NCBI GenBank assembly: GCA_020445045.1
Contig: JAGRHI010000087.1
Coordinates: 1-13,294, forward strand
Direction of reading: 5' to 3'
DNA: 13,294 nt
From: Candidatus Competibacteraceae bacterium
GTDB taxonomy: Bacteria > Pseudomonadota > Gammaproteobacteria > Competibacterales > Competibacteraceae
A model generated the notes under the pieces. That model was not told the origin of the DNA, ran no database searches, and saw nothing but the letters and a program-made list of their open reading frames with translations. The position numbers were made by a program, and so were the translations under genes. Below, in pieces: positions 7,408 through 13,294 of this stretch; the stretch's first letter is position 1; each line of letters begins with the position of its first letter.

Positions 7408-8421
7408 ATGTTCTATTTTCCGTTACGTACCTTGCTGTTTCAGCTCGATCCGGAAACCGCTCACAATTGGACGCTTGGTTTACTCCGTGCAACACCGACC
7501 TTACCACTGCAAGCGCTATTCGGAGCGTGCGTGCCGTCCCAGCCGTGCCGGATCATGGGACTGGATTTCCCTCACCCGGTCGGACTGGCGGCCGGTCTGG
7601 ATAAAAATGGCGAATGTATCAGGGCTTGGGAAGCCTTGGGATTCGGCTTCATCGAGATCGGCACGGTCACTCCGCGCCCCCAGCCGGGCAACCCCAAACC
7701 TCGAATGTTCCGGCTGCCGTCGGCACAGGCGCTGATCAACCGACTGGGCTTCAACAACAAGGGCGTGGATTATCTGATCGAGCAAGTACGGCGATCCGGC
7801 TTCAAGGGCGTGTTGGGCATCAACATCGGCAAGAACGCCGATACCCCGGCGGAACGGGCGATCGACGACTACCTGATCGGCCTGCGCAAGGTCTACCCCT
7901 GGGCCAGCTATGTCACCGTGAACATCTCCTCGCCCAACACGCCAGGTCTGCGCGACCTGCAATACGGCGCGGCCCTGGAGCAATTATTGGCGGCATTGCA
8001 AGCGGAACGACAACGCCTGTGCGACACCCATGGCCGTTACGTGCCGCTGGCGATCAAGATCGCGCCGGACCTGGCCGACGCCGATTTGCCCCTGGTGGGA
8101 CAGGCGCTGCGCCGGCACGGCATGGATGCGGTCATCGCCACCAATACCACCTTCTCGCGAACCGGTGTGGAAGGCTTGCCTCACGCTGGGGAAACCGGTG
8201 GCCTGAGCGGCGCGCCGCTGCGGGAACGCTCAACCGCGGTGGTGCGGCGCCTGGCCGACATCCTGGCCGGCGAAATTCCGATCATTGCCGTGGGCGGCAT
8301 CCTGAGCGGGGCCGACGCCGCCGCCAAGATCGAGGCCGGCGCCAGCCTGGTCCAACTTTACACCGGCTTCATCTATCGCGGCCCAGACCTGATCCGGGAA
8401 GCGGTACTGGCGTTGCGTTAA
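7408..8421 (+). CDS. pyrD: Dihydroorotate dehydrogenase (quinone), class 2
   Basis: Membrane-associated FMN enzyme that oxidises dihydroorotate to orotate with quinone as acceptor, step four of UMP synthesis. 337 residues, against 336 in E. coli. The class-2 N-terminal extension that sits in the membrane is present (1-40, MFYFPLRTLLFQLDPETAH). Visible: GLAAGLDKNGE (59-69), EIGTVTPRPQPGNPKPRMFR (83-102), INRLGFNNKG (110-119), GINIGKN (137-143), VNISSPNTPG with catalytic Ser175 (171-180), IKIAPD (216-221), ATNTT (244-248), GGLSG (264-268), AVGGI (294-298) and LYTGFIYRGP (317-326). An ATG at 7408 with AAGGA five bases upstream fixes the start; frame further upstream is unmatched. dusA follows after 25 bases. 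Confidence 0.97.
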   Translation: MFYFPLRTLLFQLDPETAHNWTLGLLRATPTLPLQALFGACVPSQPCRIMGLDFPHPVGLAAGLDKNGECIRAWEALGFGFIEIGTVTPRPQPGNPKPRMFRLPSAQALINRLGFNNKGVDYLIEQVRRSGFKGVLGINIGKNADTPAERAIDDYLIGLRKVYPWASYVTVNISSPNTPGLRDLQYGAALEQLLAALQAERQRLCDTHGRYVPLAIKIAPDLADADLPLVGQALRRHGMDAVIATNTTFSRTGVEGLPHAGETGGLSGAPLRERSTAVVRRLADILAGEIPIIAVGGILSGADAAAKIEAGASLVQLYTGFIYRGPDLIREAVLALR

Positions 8422-8446
8422 CCCCTCCCCGACCCGCTCTCAAGCC

Positions 8447-9478
8447 ATGCTCGACCGTCTGATCGCCGTCGCGCCGATGCTGGACTGGACCGACCGGCAC
8501 TACCGGTATTTCCTCCGACTATTGAGCCGCCACACCCTGCTTTACACCGAGATGGTCACGACTGGGGCGATACTGCGCGGCGATCGGCAACGGCTGCTGG
8601 CCCATGATCCCACCGAACATCCGCTGGCCCTACAACTGGGCGGCAGCGACCCCGCCGAACTGGCCCGCTGTGCCCGCATCGCCGCCGACTGGGGCTACGA
8701 CGAGATCAATCTCAACGTCGGTTGTCCCAGCGACCGGGTTCAATCGGGCCGGTTCGGCGCCTGTCTGATGGCGGAACCGGATCTGGTGGCGAAGTGCGTG
8801 GCGGCGATGCGGGCGGCGACGGACCGGCCGGTGACGGTCAAAACCCGCATCGGGATCGATGAGCGGGATTCCTACCAGGAACTGGCGGATTTCGTGCACC
8901 GAGTCGCGGCGGGTGGGTGTACGGTCTTCATCGTTCACGCCCGCAAAGCCTGGTTGAACGGCTTGAGCCCGAAGGAAAACCGGGAAATTCCGCCGCTGCG
9001 TTATGCGGTCGTGCATCGACTCAAGCGAGATTTCCCCGAATTGACCGTCGTACTCAACGGCGGCTTGACCACGCTGGAGCAGGTCACGGAACAATTACGA
9101 CAGGTGGACGGGGTGATGATCGGCCGCGCGGCTTACGAGAACCCTTACCTGCTGGCCGAGGTGGATCGACGGTTCTTCGGTTCGAGCGCGTCGCCACCGA
9201 GCCGTCATCAGGTGATTCGGGCGTTGCTACCCTATCTGGAAGAACGACTGCGGGCGGGAACACCGCTGCACTGCATGACCCGACCTATCCTCGGATTGTT
9301 TCAGGGCATACCGGGGGCACGGGCCTGGCGGCGCGTCTTGAGCGAACGGGCCTGGCGGCACGGAGCGGGGGTGGAAGTGGTGGAAGCGGCGCTGGAGCGG
9401 GTGGCGGAAACCGACCGAGAGTCTCCAATCGCGGGCGCGACTCCCCGCCACGATGCAGAATCGACGACAAGGGCGTAA
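8447..9478 (+). CDS. dusA: tRNA-dihydrouridine(20/20a) synthase DusA
   Basis: FMN enzyme that reduces U20 and U20a of the tRNA D-loop to dihydrouridine using NADPH. 343 residues, with near-identity to E. coli DusA in the core: VAPMLDWTDRHYRYFLRLLS (8-27), LLYTEMVTTGAI (31-42), LALQLGGSDP (60-69), GYDEINLNVGCPSDRVQSG (83-101) with catalytic Cys93, VTVKTRIGID (129-138), HARKAWLNGLSPKENREIPP (164-183) and LNGG (203-206), GVMIGRAAYENP (222-233). These separate DusA from DusB and DusC. The C-terminal 25 residues (after about 318) are polar and unmatched, a non-conserved tail. There is no clear Shine-Dalgarno before the ATG. Coupling to pyrD across the 25-base gap is plausible. Confidence 0.96.
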   Translation: MLDRLIAVAPMLDWTDRHYRYFLRLLSRHTLLYTEMVTTGAILRGDRQRLLAHDPTEHPLALQLGGSDPAELARCARIAADWGYDEINLNVGCPSDRVQSGRFGACLMAEPDLVAKCVAAMRAATDRPVTVKTRIGIDERDSYQELADFVHRVAAGGCTVFIVHARKAWLNGLSPKENREIPPLRYAVVHRLKRDFPELTVVLNGGLTTLEQVTEQLRQVDGVMIGRAAYENPYLLAEVDRRFFGSSASPPSRHQVIRALLPYLEERLRAGTPLHCMTRPILGLFQGIPGARAWRRVLSERAWRHGAGVEVVEAALERVAETDRESPIAGATPRHDAESTTRA

Positions 9479-9579
9479 AGTGACATCCGCCCGCATCAAT
9501 CGCGGTTTCCCCAACCCCTATCCACCGCAACAAAATTTTCGGGCGCGAACCGCCACGACTTTGTAAAGGACCGCCACCG

Positions 9580-10041
9580 ATGTACGAATTTCTGCACTAT
9601 CAAATTCGCGACGTAATGACCGTCGACCCCATCGCCATCAGTCCAAAAGCCAAACTGCGCGAGGCCGAGGAATTGTTCGAAACCCACGACTTCAACGGCG
9701 TGCCGGTGGTGGACAGCCAGCGCTACTTGCTCGGCATGCTGACCAAGTTCGACTTGCTGAATGCGTTTCGCTTCGACGCTCACACCCTGGTCCCGCATTA
9801 CGACGACATCATGGAGCAGACCGTCGAAACGGTGATGACCCGCGAACCGATCACCGTCGCTCCACAACTACCGCTCAGCCGACTGCTGCAAAAACTGGTG
9901 GAAATACGCACCAAGAGTCTACCGGTGGTCGAGGAAGGCCAGCGACTGGTCGGCATCATCTCCCGCCAGGACGTTCTGAAAGCACTGCGCCGCGCCACCA
10001 CCAAACGCGAGGTGCTCACTCACGAGGACCCGGCGCCATGA
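9580..10041 (+). CDS. Tandem CBS-domain protein
   Basis: A 153-residue soluble protein made almost only of two CBS motifs, about 8-62 (IRDVMTVDPIAISPKAKLRE ... GVPVVD ... LLGMLTKFDLL) and 83-138 (ETVMTREPITVAPQLPLSRL ... SLPVVEEGQRLVGIISRQDV). Such pairs form a Bateman module that binds adenine nucleotides (AMP, ATP, SAM or NADH in different families) and usually senses energy state. There is no attached enzyme or DNA-binding domain, so the ligand and partner cannot be told. AAAGGA lies nine bases before the ATG. The stop overlaps the ATG of the deacetylase gene in an ATGA, which suggests translational coupling and a shared role; that is inference. It lies 101 bases after dusA, without an obvious terminator or promoter in between. 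Confidence 0.9.
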   Translation: MYEFLHYQIRDVMTVDPIAISPKAKLREAEELFETHDFNGVPVVDSQRYLLGMLTKFDLLNAFRFDAHTLVPHYDDIMEQTVETVMTREPITVAPQLPLSRLLQKLVEIRTKSLPVVEEGQRLVGIISRQDVLKALRRATTKREVLTHEDPAP

Positions 10042-11039
10042 CCACCCTGCTCTACACGCATTCGGCTTGCCAGGAACACGACACCGGTTTCGGCCACCCG
10101 GAATGCGCGGCTCGACTGACCGCCATCCTCAACGCGCTCGGCACCGCCCCGTTCGCGGCGCTGGAGCGGCGCGACCCACCCGAGGCCACGCGCGAGCAAC
10201 TCACCCGCATCCATAGCCAAAGCCACGTCGAGCATGTCCTCGACCGGATTCCCAAACAAAAGTATTACGCCATCGACGGGGACACCGTCGTTTCGCCGCG
10301 CTCGGGGGAGGCCGCCCTGCGGGCGGCGGGCGCGGCCTGCGCGGCGGTGGATGCGGTGCTGCGACAGGAAGCCAACAACGCCTTCTGTGCCATCCGCCCG
10401 CCCGGTCACCACGCCGAACCGGCACAGGCCATGGGGTTTTGCCTGTTCAACAACGCCGCCATCGGCGCCGCCCACGCCCGCGCCGTTCACGGTCTGGAAC
10501 GGGTGGCGGTGATCGATTTCGACGTGCACCACGGCAACGGCACCCAAGCGGCGTTCGAGCATGACCCCGGCTACCTGTACGTCTCCACTCATCAGGCTTA
10601 CATCTACCCCGGCACCGGCCGCCGCGAAGAACGCGGGGTCGGCAATATCGTCAACGTCCCGCTGCTGGCCGAGAGTGGTTCGGCCGACCTGCGCCACGCT
10701 TGGCATCAGGACATCGAGCCCGCGCTACGACGGTTCCAACCAAAATTGATCCTGATTTCGGCTGGCTTCGACGCCCATTACCTGGACCCGCTGGCCGAAC
10801 TCAATTTCAACGAGGACGACTACGAGTGGCTGACCCGAGAGATTCTGGCGGTCGCGGCCGACTGTTGCGAAGGCCGAGTGGTATCGGTGCTGGAGGGTGG
10901 CTACAACCTGTCGGCGCTGGCCGCCAGCGTGGCGATTCACGTCAAGGCGTTGATGGAAGCGCCACGCGCGGCCCAACGCGCTTTGGTGAAGGACATCCTG
11001 GAACGGCGGAAGGCCAAACGGAACGAAAACGACTCATGA
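10038..11039 (+). CDS. Histone deacetylase family protein (acetylpolyamine amidohydrolase type)
   Basis: Zinc hydrolase of the arginase/deacetylase fold. 333 residues, one full domain. Visible: N-terminal HPECAARL (20-27), AIRPPGHHAEPAQAMGFCLF (118-137) with the His124-His125 pair, VIDFDVHHGNGTQ (158-170) with zinc ligands D162 and H164, SAGFDAHYLDPLAEL (241-255) with zinc ligand D245, and LEGGYN (285-290) with the catalytic Tyr289. All metal and catalytic residues are present, so it should be active. Bacterial members act on acetylpolyamines, acetyl-lysine proteins or small amides; the substrate cannot be deduced here. It is translationally coupled to the CBS protein through the ATGA overlap. 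Its 3' end shares the hexamer TCATGA with the convergent E1-rhodanese gene. Confidence 0.93.
   Translation: MTTLLYTHSACQEHDTGFGHPECAARLTAILNALGTAPFAALERRDPPEATREQLTRIHSQSHVEHVLDRIPKQKYYAIDGDTVVSPRSGEAALRAAGAACAAVDAVLRQEANNAFCAIRPPGHHAEPAQAMGFCLFNNAAIGAAHARAVHGLERVAVIDFDVHHGNGTQAAFEHDPGYLYVSTHQAYIYPGTGRREERGVGNIVNVPLLAESGSADLRHAWHQDIEPALRRFQPKLILISAGFDAHYLDPLAELNFNEDDYEWLTREILAVAADCCEGRVVSVLEGGYNLSALAASVAIHVKALMEAPRAAQRALVKDILERRKAKRNENDS
11034..11039. other. Shared palindromic double stop TCATGA
   Basis: TCATGA is its own reverse complement. On each strand it reads Ser-stop (TCA TGA), so the deacetylase gene and the E1-rhodanese gene both end in Ser followed by TGA on the same six base pairs. 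No space is left for a terminator between the convergent genes. Confidence 0.95.
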
Positions 11040-12281
11040 ACGTTCGACCACCGCCAAGGACGGCGGCTCCATGCCACCGACCGTGAAACCATCGGCGGTT
11101 TCCGCCAGCCCACTGCCCAGCCACCCCTCATATCCGCCTTGCAGTAGCGACAATCGTTCCTTCAGTGTCCCCTTCAGCAGATGATAGGCGCGCACGGCCC
11201 GTTCGCCTCGCTGACAGTAGAGCAACAGCTCGTCGTCTGGCCCCACCCGCGCGGGCAGGCTCTCGATCCGATCCAGCGGCGCGTGCTCGGCGCCTGGAAT
11301 ATGCCCGGCGGCAAACTCGGCTTCGGTGCGGACATCGATCCAGCGCAATGCGGGACGCCGCCGACCAGCCTTCAAGCTGCGCCAGGGCAACCCATCGGTG
11401 GACATGGCCTGCACCGTCGCGGACCTCCCATCCGCCTGGAGATCCGAAGTATTGGCGCAAACCCATTCGGTTTCGGCCAGCGCGCGGATTGTGGGCGCAT
11501 CGCCGCAAACCGGGCAGTTTGGATCGCGCGGCAACCGCGGCTTTTGAAAGCGCATCGCCAACAGATCGACCATGAGCAGCGCGCCGATCAACGGCTCTCC
11601 GATGCCCAGGATCAGCTTGAGCGCCTCGTGGGCCTGCAAGGTTCCGAACAGGCCGGGCACCGTTCCCAGCACCCCCGCTTGCGCGCAGGACGGCACCGTT
11701 TCAGGGTCCGGCATTTCCGGAAAAAGACAACGATAGCAAGGTCCCTCCGGCGCGGCATAGACCGAAAGCATCCCCGAGAACGCGCGGATGCTGGCGCCGA
11801 CATACGGCTTACCCGCCAACACGCAGGCATCGTTCACCAGATATTTGGTGGCGAATCGATCGGAACCTTCGATCAGCAGGTCATGCGCTTCGACCAAGCG
11901 CGCGGCATTGGCCAGAGTGAAAGCCTCGGGGTAAACGTCGATCCGGAGATGCGGGTTGAGCGCAAGCAGGCGGGCGCGAGCTTGTTCGGCCTTGGCCGCG
12001 CCGCAATCCGCCGTGTCATACAAAACCTGCCGCTGAAGATTGCTCAGTTCGACTTGATCGGGATCAATGACGCCCAAGCGACCGACTCCGGCGGCGGCCA
12101 GGTACAACAAGGCTGGCGCGCCCAGGCCACCGGCGCCGATCACCAGCACGCTCGCCCGTCGCAATTTCCGCTGACCGTCAAGTCCGATCTCGGGCAAAAC
12201 CAAATGCCGAGCGTAGCGCAGTTGCTCTTCGACACTGAGCGCGCTGGCCGGGTCCGCGGGTTGATGCAACGAACTGGACAT
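11034..12281 (-). CDS. ThiF/MoeB-type E1-like adenylyltransferase fused to rhodanese
   Basis: 415 residues. Residues 18-262 are an E1-like domain that adenylates the C-terminal glycine of a ubiquitin-like sulfur carrier: YARHLVLPEIGLDGQ (23-37), ATP loop IGAGGLGAP (48-56), ELSNLQRQ (78-85), GSDRFATKYLVND (139-151) with Asp141, zinc cysteines C182/C185 and C256/C259, and VPSCAQAGVLG with Cys199 (196-206). Residues 311-391 are a rhodanese domain: WIDVRTEAEFAAGHIPGAEH (314-333) and active-site loop CQRGER with Cys356 (356-361). The two together resemble MoeZ and eukaryotic MOCS3/Uba4, which also sulfurate the carrier. Position after thiG-thiE suggests it serves ThiS, though MoaD is possible. I start at the ATG at 12281, 16 bases after thiE. 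Upstream frame belongs to thiE read out of phase. Confidence 0.9.
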   Translation of the reverse strand: MSSSLHQPADPASALSVEEQLRYARHLVLPEIGLDGQRKLRRASVLVIGAGGLGAPALLYLAAAGVGRLGVIDPDQVELSNLQRQVLYDTADCGAAKAEQARARLLALNPHLRIDVYPEAFTLANAARLVEAHDLLIEGSDRFATKYLVNDACVLAGKPYVGASIRAFSGMLSVYAAPEGPCYRCLFPEMPDPETVPSCAQAGVLGTVPGLFGTLQAHEALKLILGIGEPLIGALLMVDLLAMRFQKPRLPRDPNCPVCGDAPTIRALAETEWVCANTSDLQADGRSATVQAMSTDGLPWRSLKAGRRRPALRWIDVRTEAEFAAGHIPGAEHAPLDRIESLPARVGPDDELLLYCQRGERAVRAYHLLKGTLKERLSLLQGGYEGWLGSGLAETADGFTVGGMEPPSLAVVERS

Positions 12282-12297
12282 CACGAAGAGTTTCTCT

Positions 12298-12927
12298 CTA
12301 TGCGGTTTTTGGAAAGCCATGCGCGCGGAAGAGATCCAGCCAGGCGCGAACCCGCCCGTCCGGGTCCGGCGCGCGCAGCACGTCGGAAACGACCGCGATG
12401 GAATCCGCTCCTGCCGCCAACACCGCCGGCGCCCGTTCCAGCGTGATCCCACCGATGGCGACCAGTGGACCACCAAAACGGGTTTTCCATTCGCCGATGC
12501 GGTCGAGCCCCTGCGGGGACCAGGGCATCTTTTTCAAGGTCGTCTCGTAAATCGGCCCCAGGGCAACGTAATTGGGCTTGGCGTCCAAGGCATTCGCCAA
12601 TTCCTCGGGGCTGTGGGTGCTGATCCCCAGCTTGATCCCGGCCGCCCGGATCGCCGCGCGGTCGGCGCCCGCCCAATCTTCCTGCCCCAGATGCAGCCAC
12701 GCCGCGCCTTCCTGAATCGCTTCCCGCCAGTAGTCGTTGACGATCATCTGACAGTCATCGTAATCGGCGGCGATGGCCAGGGCTTCGCGGATTTGGCGCC
12801 GCGCCGCCGCTTCGGGCTGTCCCTTGATCCGCAACTGGATCGTCCGCACACCCAACGGCAGGAAGCGGCGCACCCAGCGGACATCGTCCACCACGGGATA
12901 AAATCCATGGACTCCATGGGCCTGCAT
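12298..12927 (-). CDS. thiE: Thiamine-phosphate synthase
   Basis: Joins the hydroxymethylpyrimidine diphosphate and thiazole phosphate moieties into thiamine monophosphate. 209 residues, close to the usual 211, in a TIM-barrel fold. Visible: GFYPVVDD (8-15), TIQLRIK (29-35), IVNDYWREAI (62-71), HLGQEDW (79-85), GISTHS (101-106), YVALGPIYETTLKKM (120-134), VAIGGITLERAPAV (156-169) and SIAVVSDV (176-183). I choose the ATG at 12927 because AGGGA lies eight bases upstream. An ATG at 12936 would add Met-Tyr-Pro but overlaps that ribosome site. The gap to the thiG stop is 11 bases and the E1-rhodanese gene follows after 16, so thiG-thiE-E1 form one operon. Confidence 0.95.
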   Translation of the reverse strand: MQAHGVHGFYPVVDDVRWVRRFLPLGVRTIQLRIKGQPEAAARRQIREALAIAADYDDCQMIVNDYWREAIQEGAAWLHLGQEDWAGADRAAIRAAGIKLGISTHSPEELANALDAKPNYVALGPIYETTLKKMPWSPQGLDRIGEWKTRFGGPLVAIGGITLERAPAVLAAGADSIAVVSDVLRAPDPDGRVRAWLDLFRAHGFPKTA

Positions 12928-12935
12928 CGGGTACA

Positions 12936-12940
12936 TCCCT
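12936..12940 (-). promoter_or_regulatory. Shine-Dalgarno deciding the thiE start
   Basis: AGGGA on the minus strand, overlapping the thiG stop TAG (12941-12939), with eight bases to the ATG at 12927. The overlap suggests that ribosomes ending thiG help load thiE. Confidence 0.6.
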
Positions 12941-13294
12941 AGGATTGGTGCCAGAACGGCGTGCCGGTGACGGGCGTGCTTGGTTCGGCCATTTCCTGAA
13001 CCGGCATCGCGCCGGCGAGGTAAGCCAGCCGGCCGGACTCGACGGCCAGACCGAAGGCGCGCCCCATCTGGACCGGATCGGTCGCGCGGGCGACGGCGGT
13101 GTTGACCAGCACACCGTCGAAGCCCATTTCCATCGCCGCGATGGCGTGGGACGGTTTGCCGATGCCGGCGTCCACGATCAGCGCGATATCCGGGTAACGA
13201 GCGCGCAAGGTCCGCAGCGCATGGGGATTGTTCAAGCCTTGCCCCGAACCGATCGGCGCCCCCCACGGCATCAGGATCGAGCAGCCGGCCTGAA
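12939..13294 (-). CDS. thiG: Thiazole synthase ThiG (C-terminal part)
   Basis: Forms the thiazole phosphate ring of thiamine from 1-deoxy-D-xylulose 5-phosphate, dehydroglycine and ThiS thiocarboxylate. Only the last 117 residues are in the window; about 140 more lie to the right. Visible, numbered from the window edge: AGCSILMPWGAPIGSGQGL (2-20), the phosphate-binding VDAGIGKPSHA (about 40-50), MEMGFDGVLVNTAVA (about 54-68) and the C-terminal PSTPVTGTPFW. These match E. coli ThiG (MPLGAPIGSNQGL, VVDAGIGVPSHA, VLVNTAIA). The stop is TAG at 12939-12941. An in-frame ATG at 13271 lies inside the barrel and is not a start. thiS may lie upstream, outside the window. Confidence 0.95.
   Translation of the reverse strand, partial: QAGCSILMPWGAPIGSGQGLNNPHALRTLRARYPDIALIVDAGIGKPSHAIAAMEMGFDGVLVNTAVARATDPVQMGRAFGLAVESGRLAYLAGAMPVQEMAEPSTPVTGTPFWHQS

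Noticed and set aside
7614..8462. Second plus-strand frame of 282 codons inside pyrD
   Set aside because: It is a frame-shifted reading of pyrD, Arg/Gly/Pro-rich, with no start signal. pyrD itself is intact.
9471..9492. GGGCG/CGCCC repeat after dusA as a terminator
   Set aside because: It is a five-base stem with a 12-base loop and no T-tract, and it overlaps the dusA stop.
10020..10706. Minus-strand frame of 228 codons opposite the deacetylase gene
   Set aside because: It is an antisense shadow of a gene with all catalytic residues present.
11181..12446. Plus-strand open frame of 421 codons opposite the E1-rhodanese gene
   Set aside because: It is antisense to a gene with intact ATP, zinc and rhodanese motifs, and its product is low-complexity Arg/Gln-rich.

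Overview
The window reads as a chromosomal housekeeping region of a fairly GC-rich gammaproteobacterium. Two things support this. The proteins can be followed along their Escherichia coli counterparts (FtsH, RlmE, YhbY, UvrC, PgsA, PyrD, DusA, ThiE, ThiG). The gene order uvrC-pgsA-tRNA-Gly-tRNA-Cys-tRNA-Leu is the one known from E. coli (uvrC-pgsA-glyW-cysT-leuZ). Genus cannot be read from the sequence. No transposase, integrase, phage gene, CRISPR array or toxin-antitoxin pair is visible, and codon use looks native throughout.

Layout. (1) Positions 1-2096, minus strand: a small two-helix membrane protein, rlmE, then ftsH, which runs off the left edge. (2) 2095-2406, plus strand: yhbY, divergent from the small membrane protein, with the two start codons physically overlapping. 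(3) 2407-2695: a stretch without a supported gene where yhbY and the tRNA cluster converge. (4) 2696-6873, minus strand: a VpsR-like AAA+ transcriptional regulator, uvrC, pgsA, then tRNA-Gly(GCC), tRNA-Cys(GCA) and tRNA-Leu(TAA). A good sigma-70 promoter precedes tRNA-Gly and a terminator-like hairpin sits between tRNA-Gly and tRNA-Cys. (5) 6874-7407: an AT-rich divergent control region with inverted repeats and a candidate pyrD promoter. (6) 7408-11039, plus strand: pyrD, dusA, a two-CBS-domain protein and a histone-deacetylase-family deacetylase. The last two overlap by 4 bases. (7) 11034-13294, minus strand: thiG (partial), thiE and an E1-like (ThiF/MoeB) enzyme with a C-terminal rhodanese domain, a compact thiamine-synthesis operon. 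It meets the deacetylase gene tail to tail on a shared palindromic TCATGA.

Functionally the window mixes ribosome and tRNA maturation (rlmE, yhbY, dusA, tRNAs), membrane quality control and phospholipid synthesis (ftsH, pgsA), nucleotide-excision repair (uvrC), pyrimidine synthesis (pyrD) and thiamine synthesis. I do not see a clearly new multi-gene system. The points most worth a second look are the VpsR-like regulator with no phosphoacceptor aspartate at the head of the uvrC-pgsA unit, the AT-rich control region between it and pyrD, the CBS/deacetylase pair, the uncharacterised small membrane protein coupled to rlmE, and the E1-rhodanese fusion inside the thi operon.
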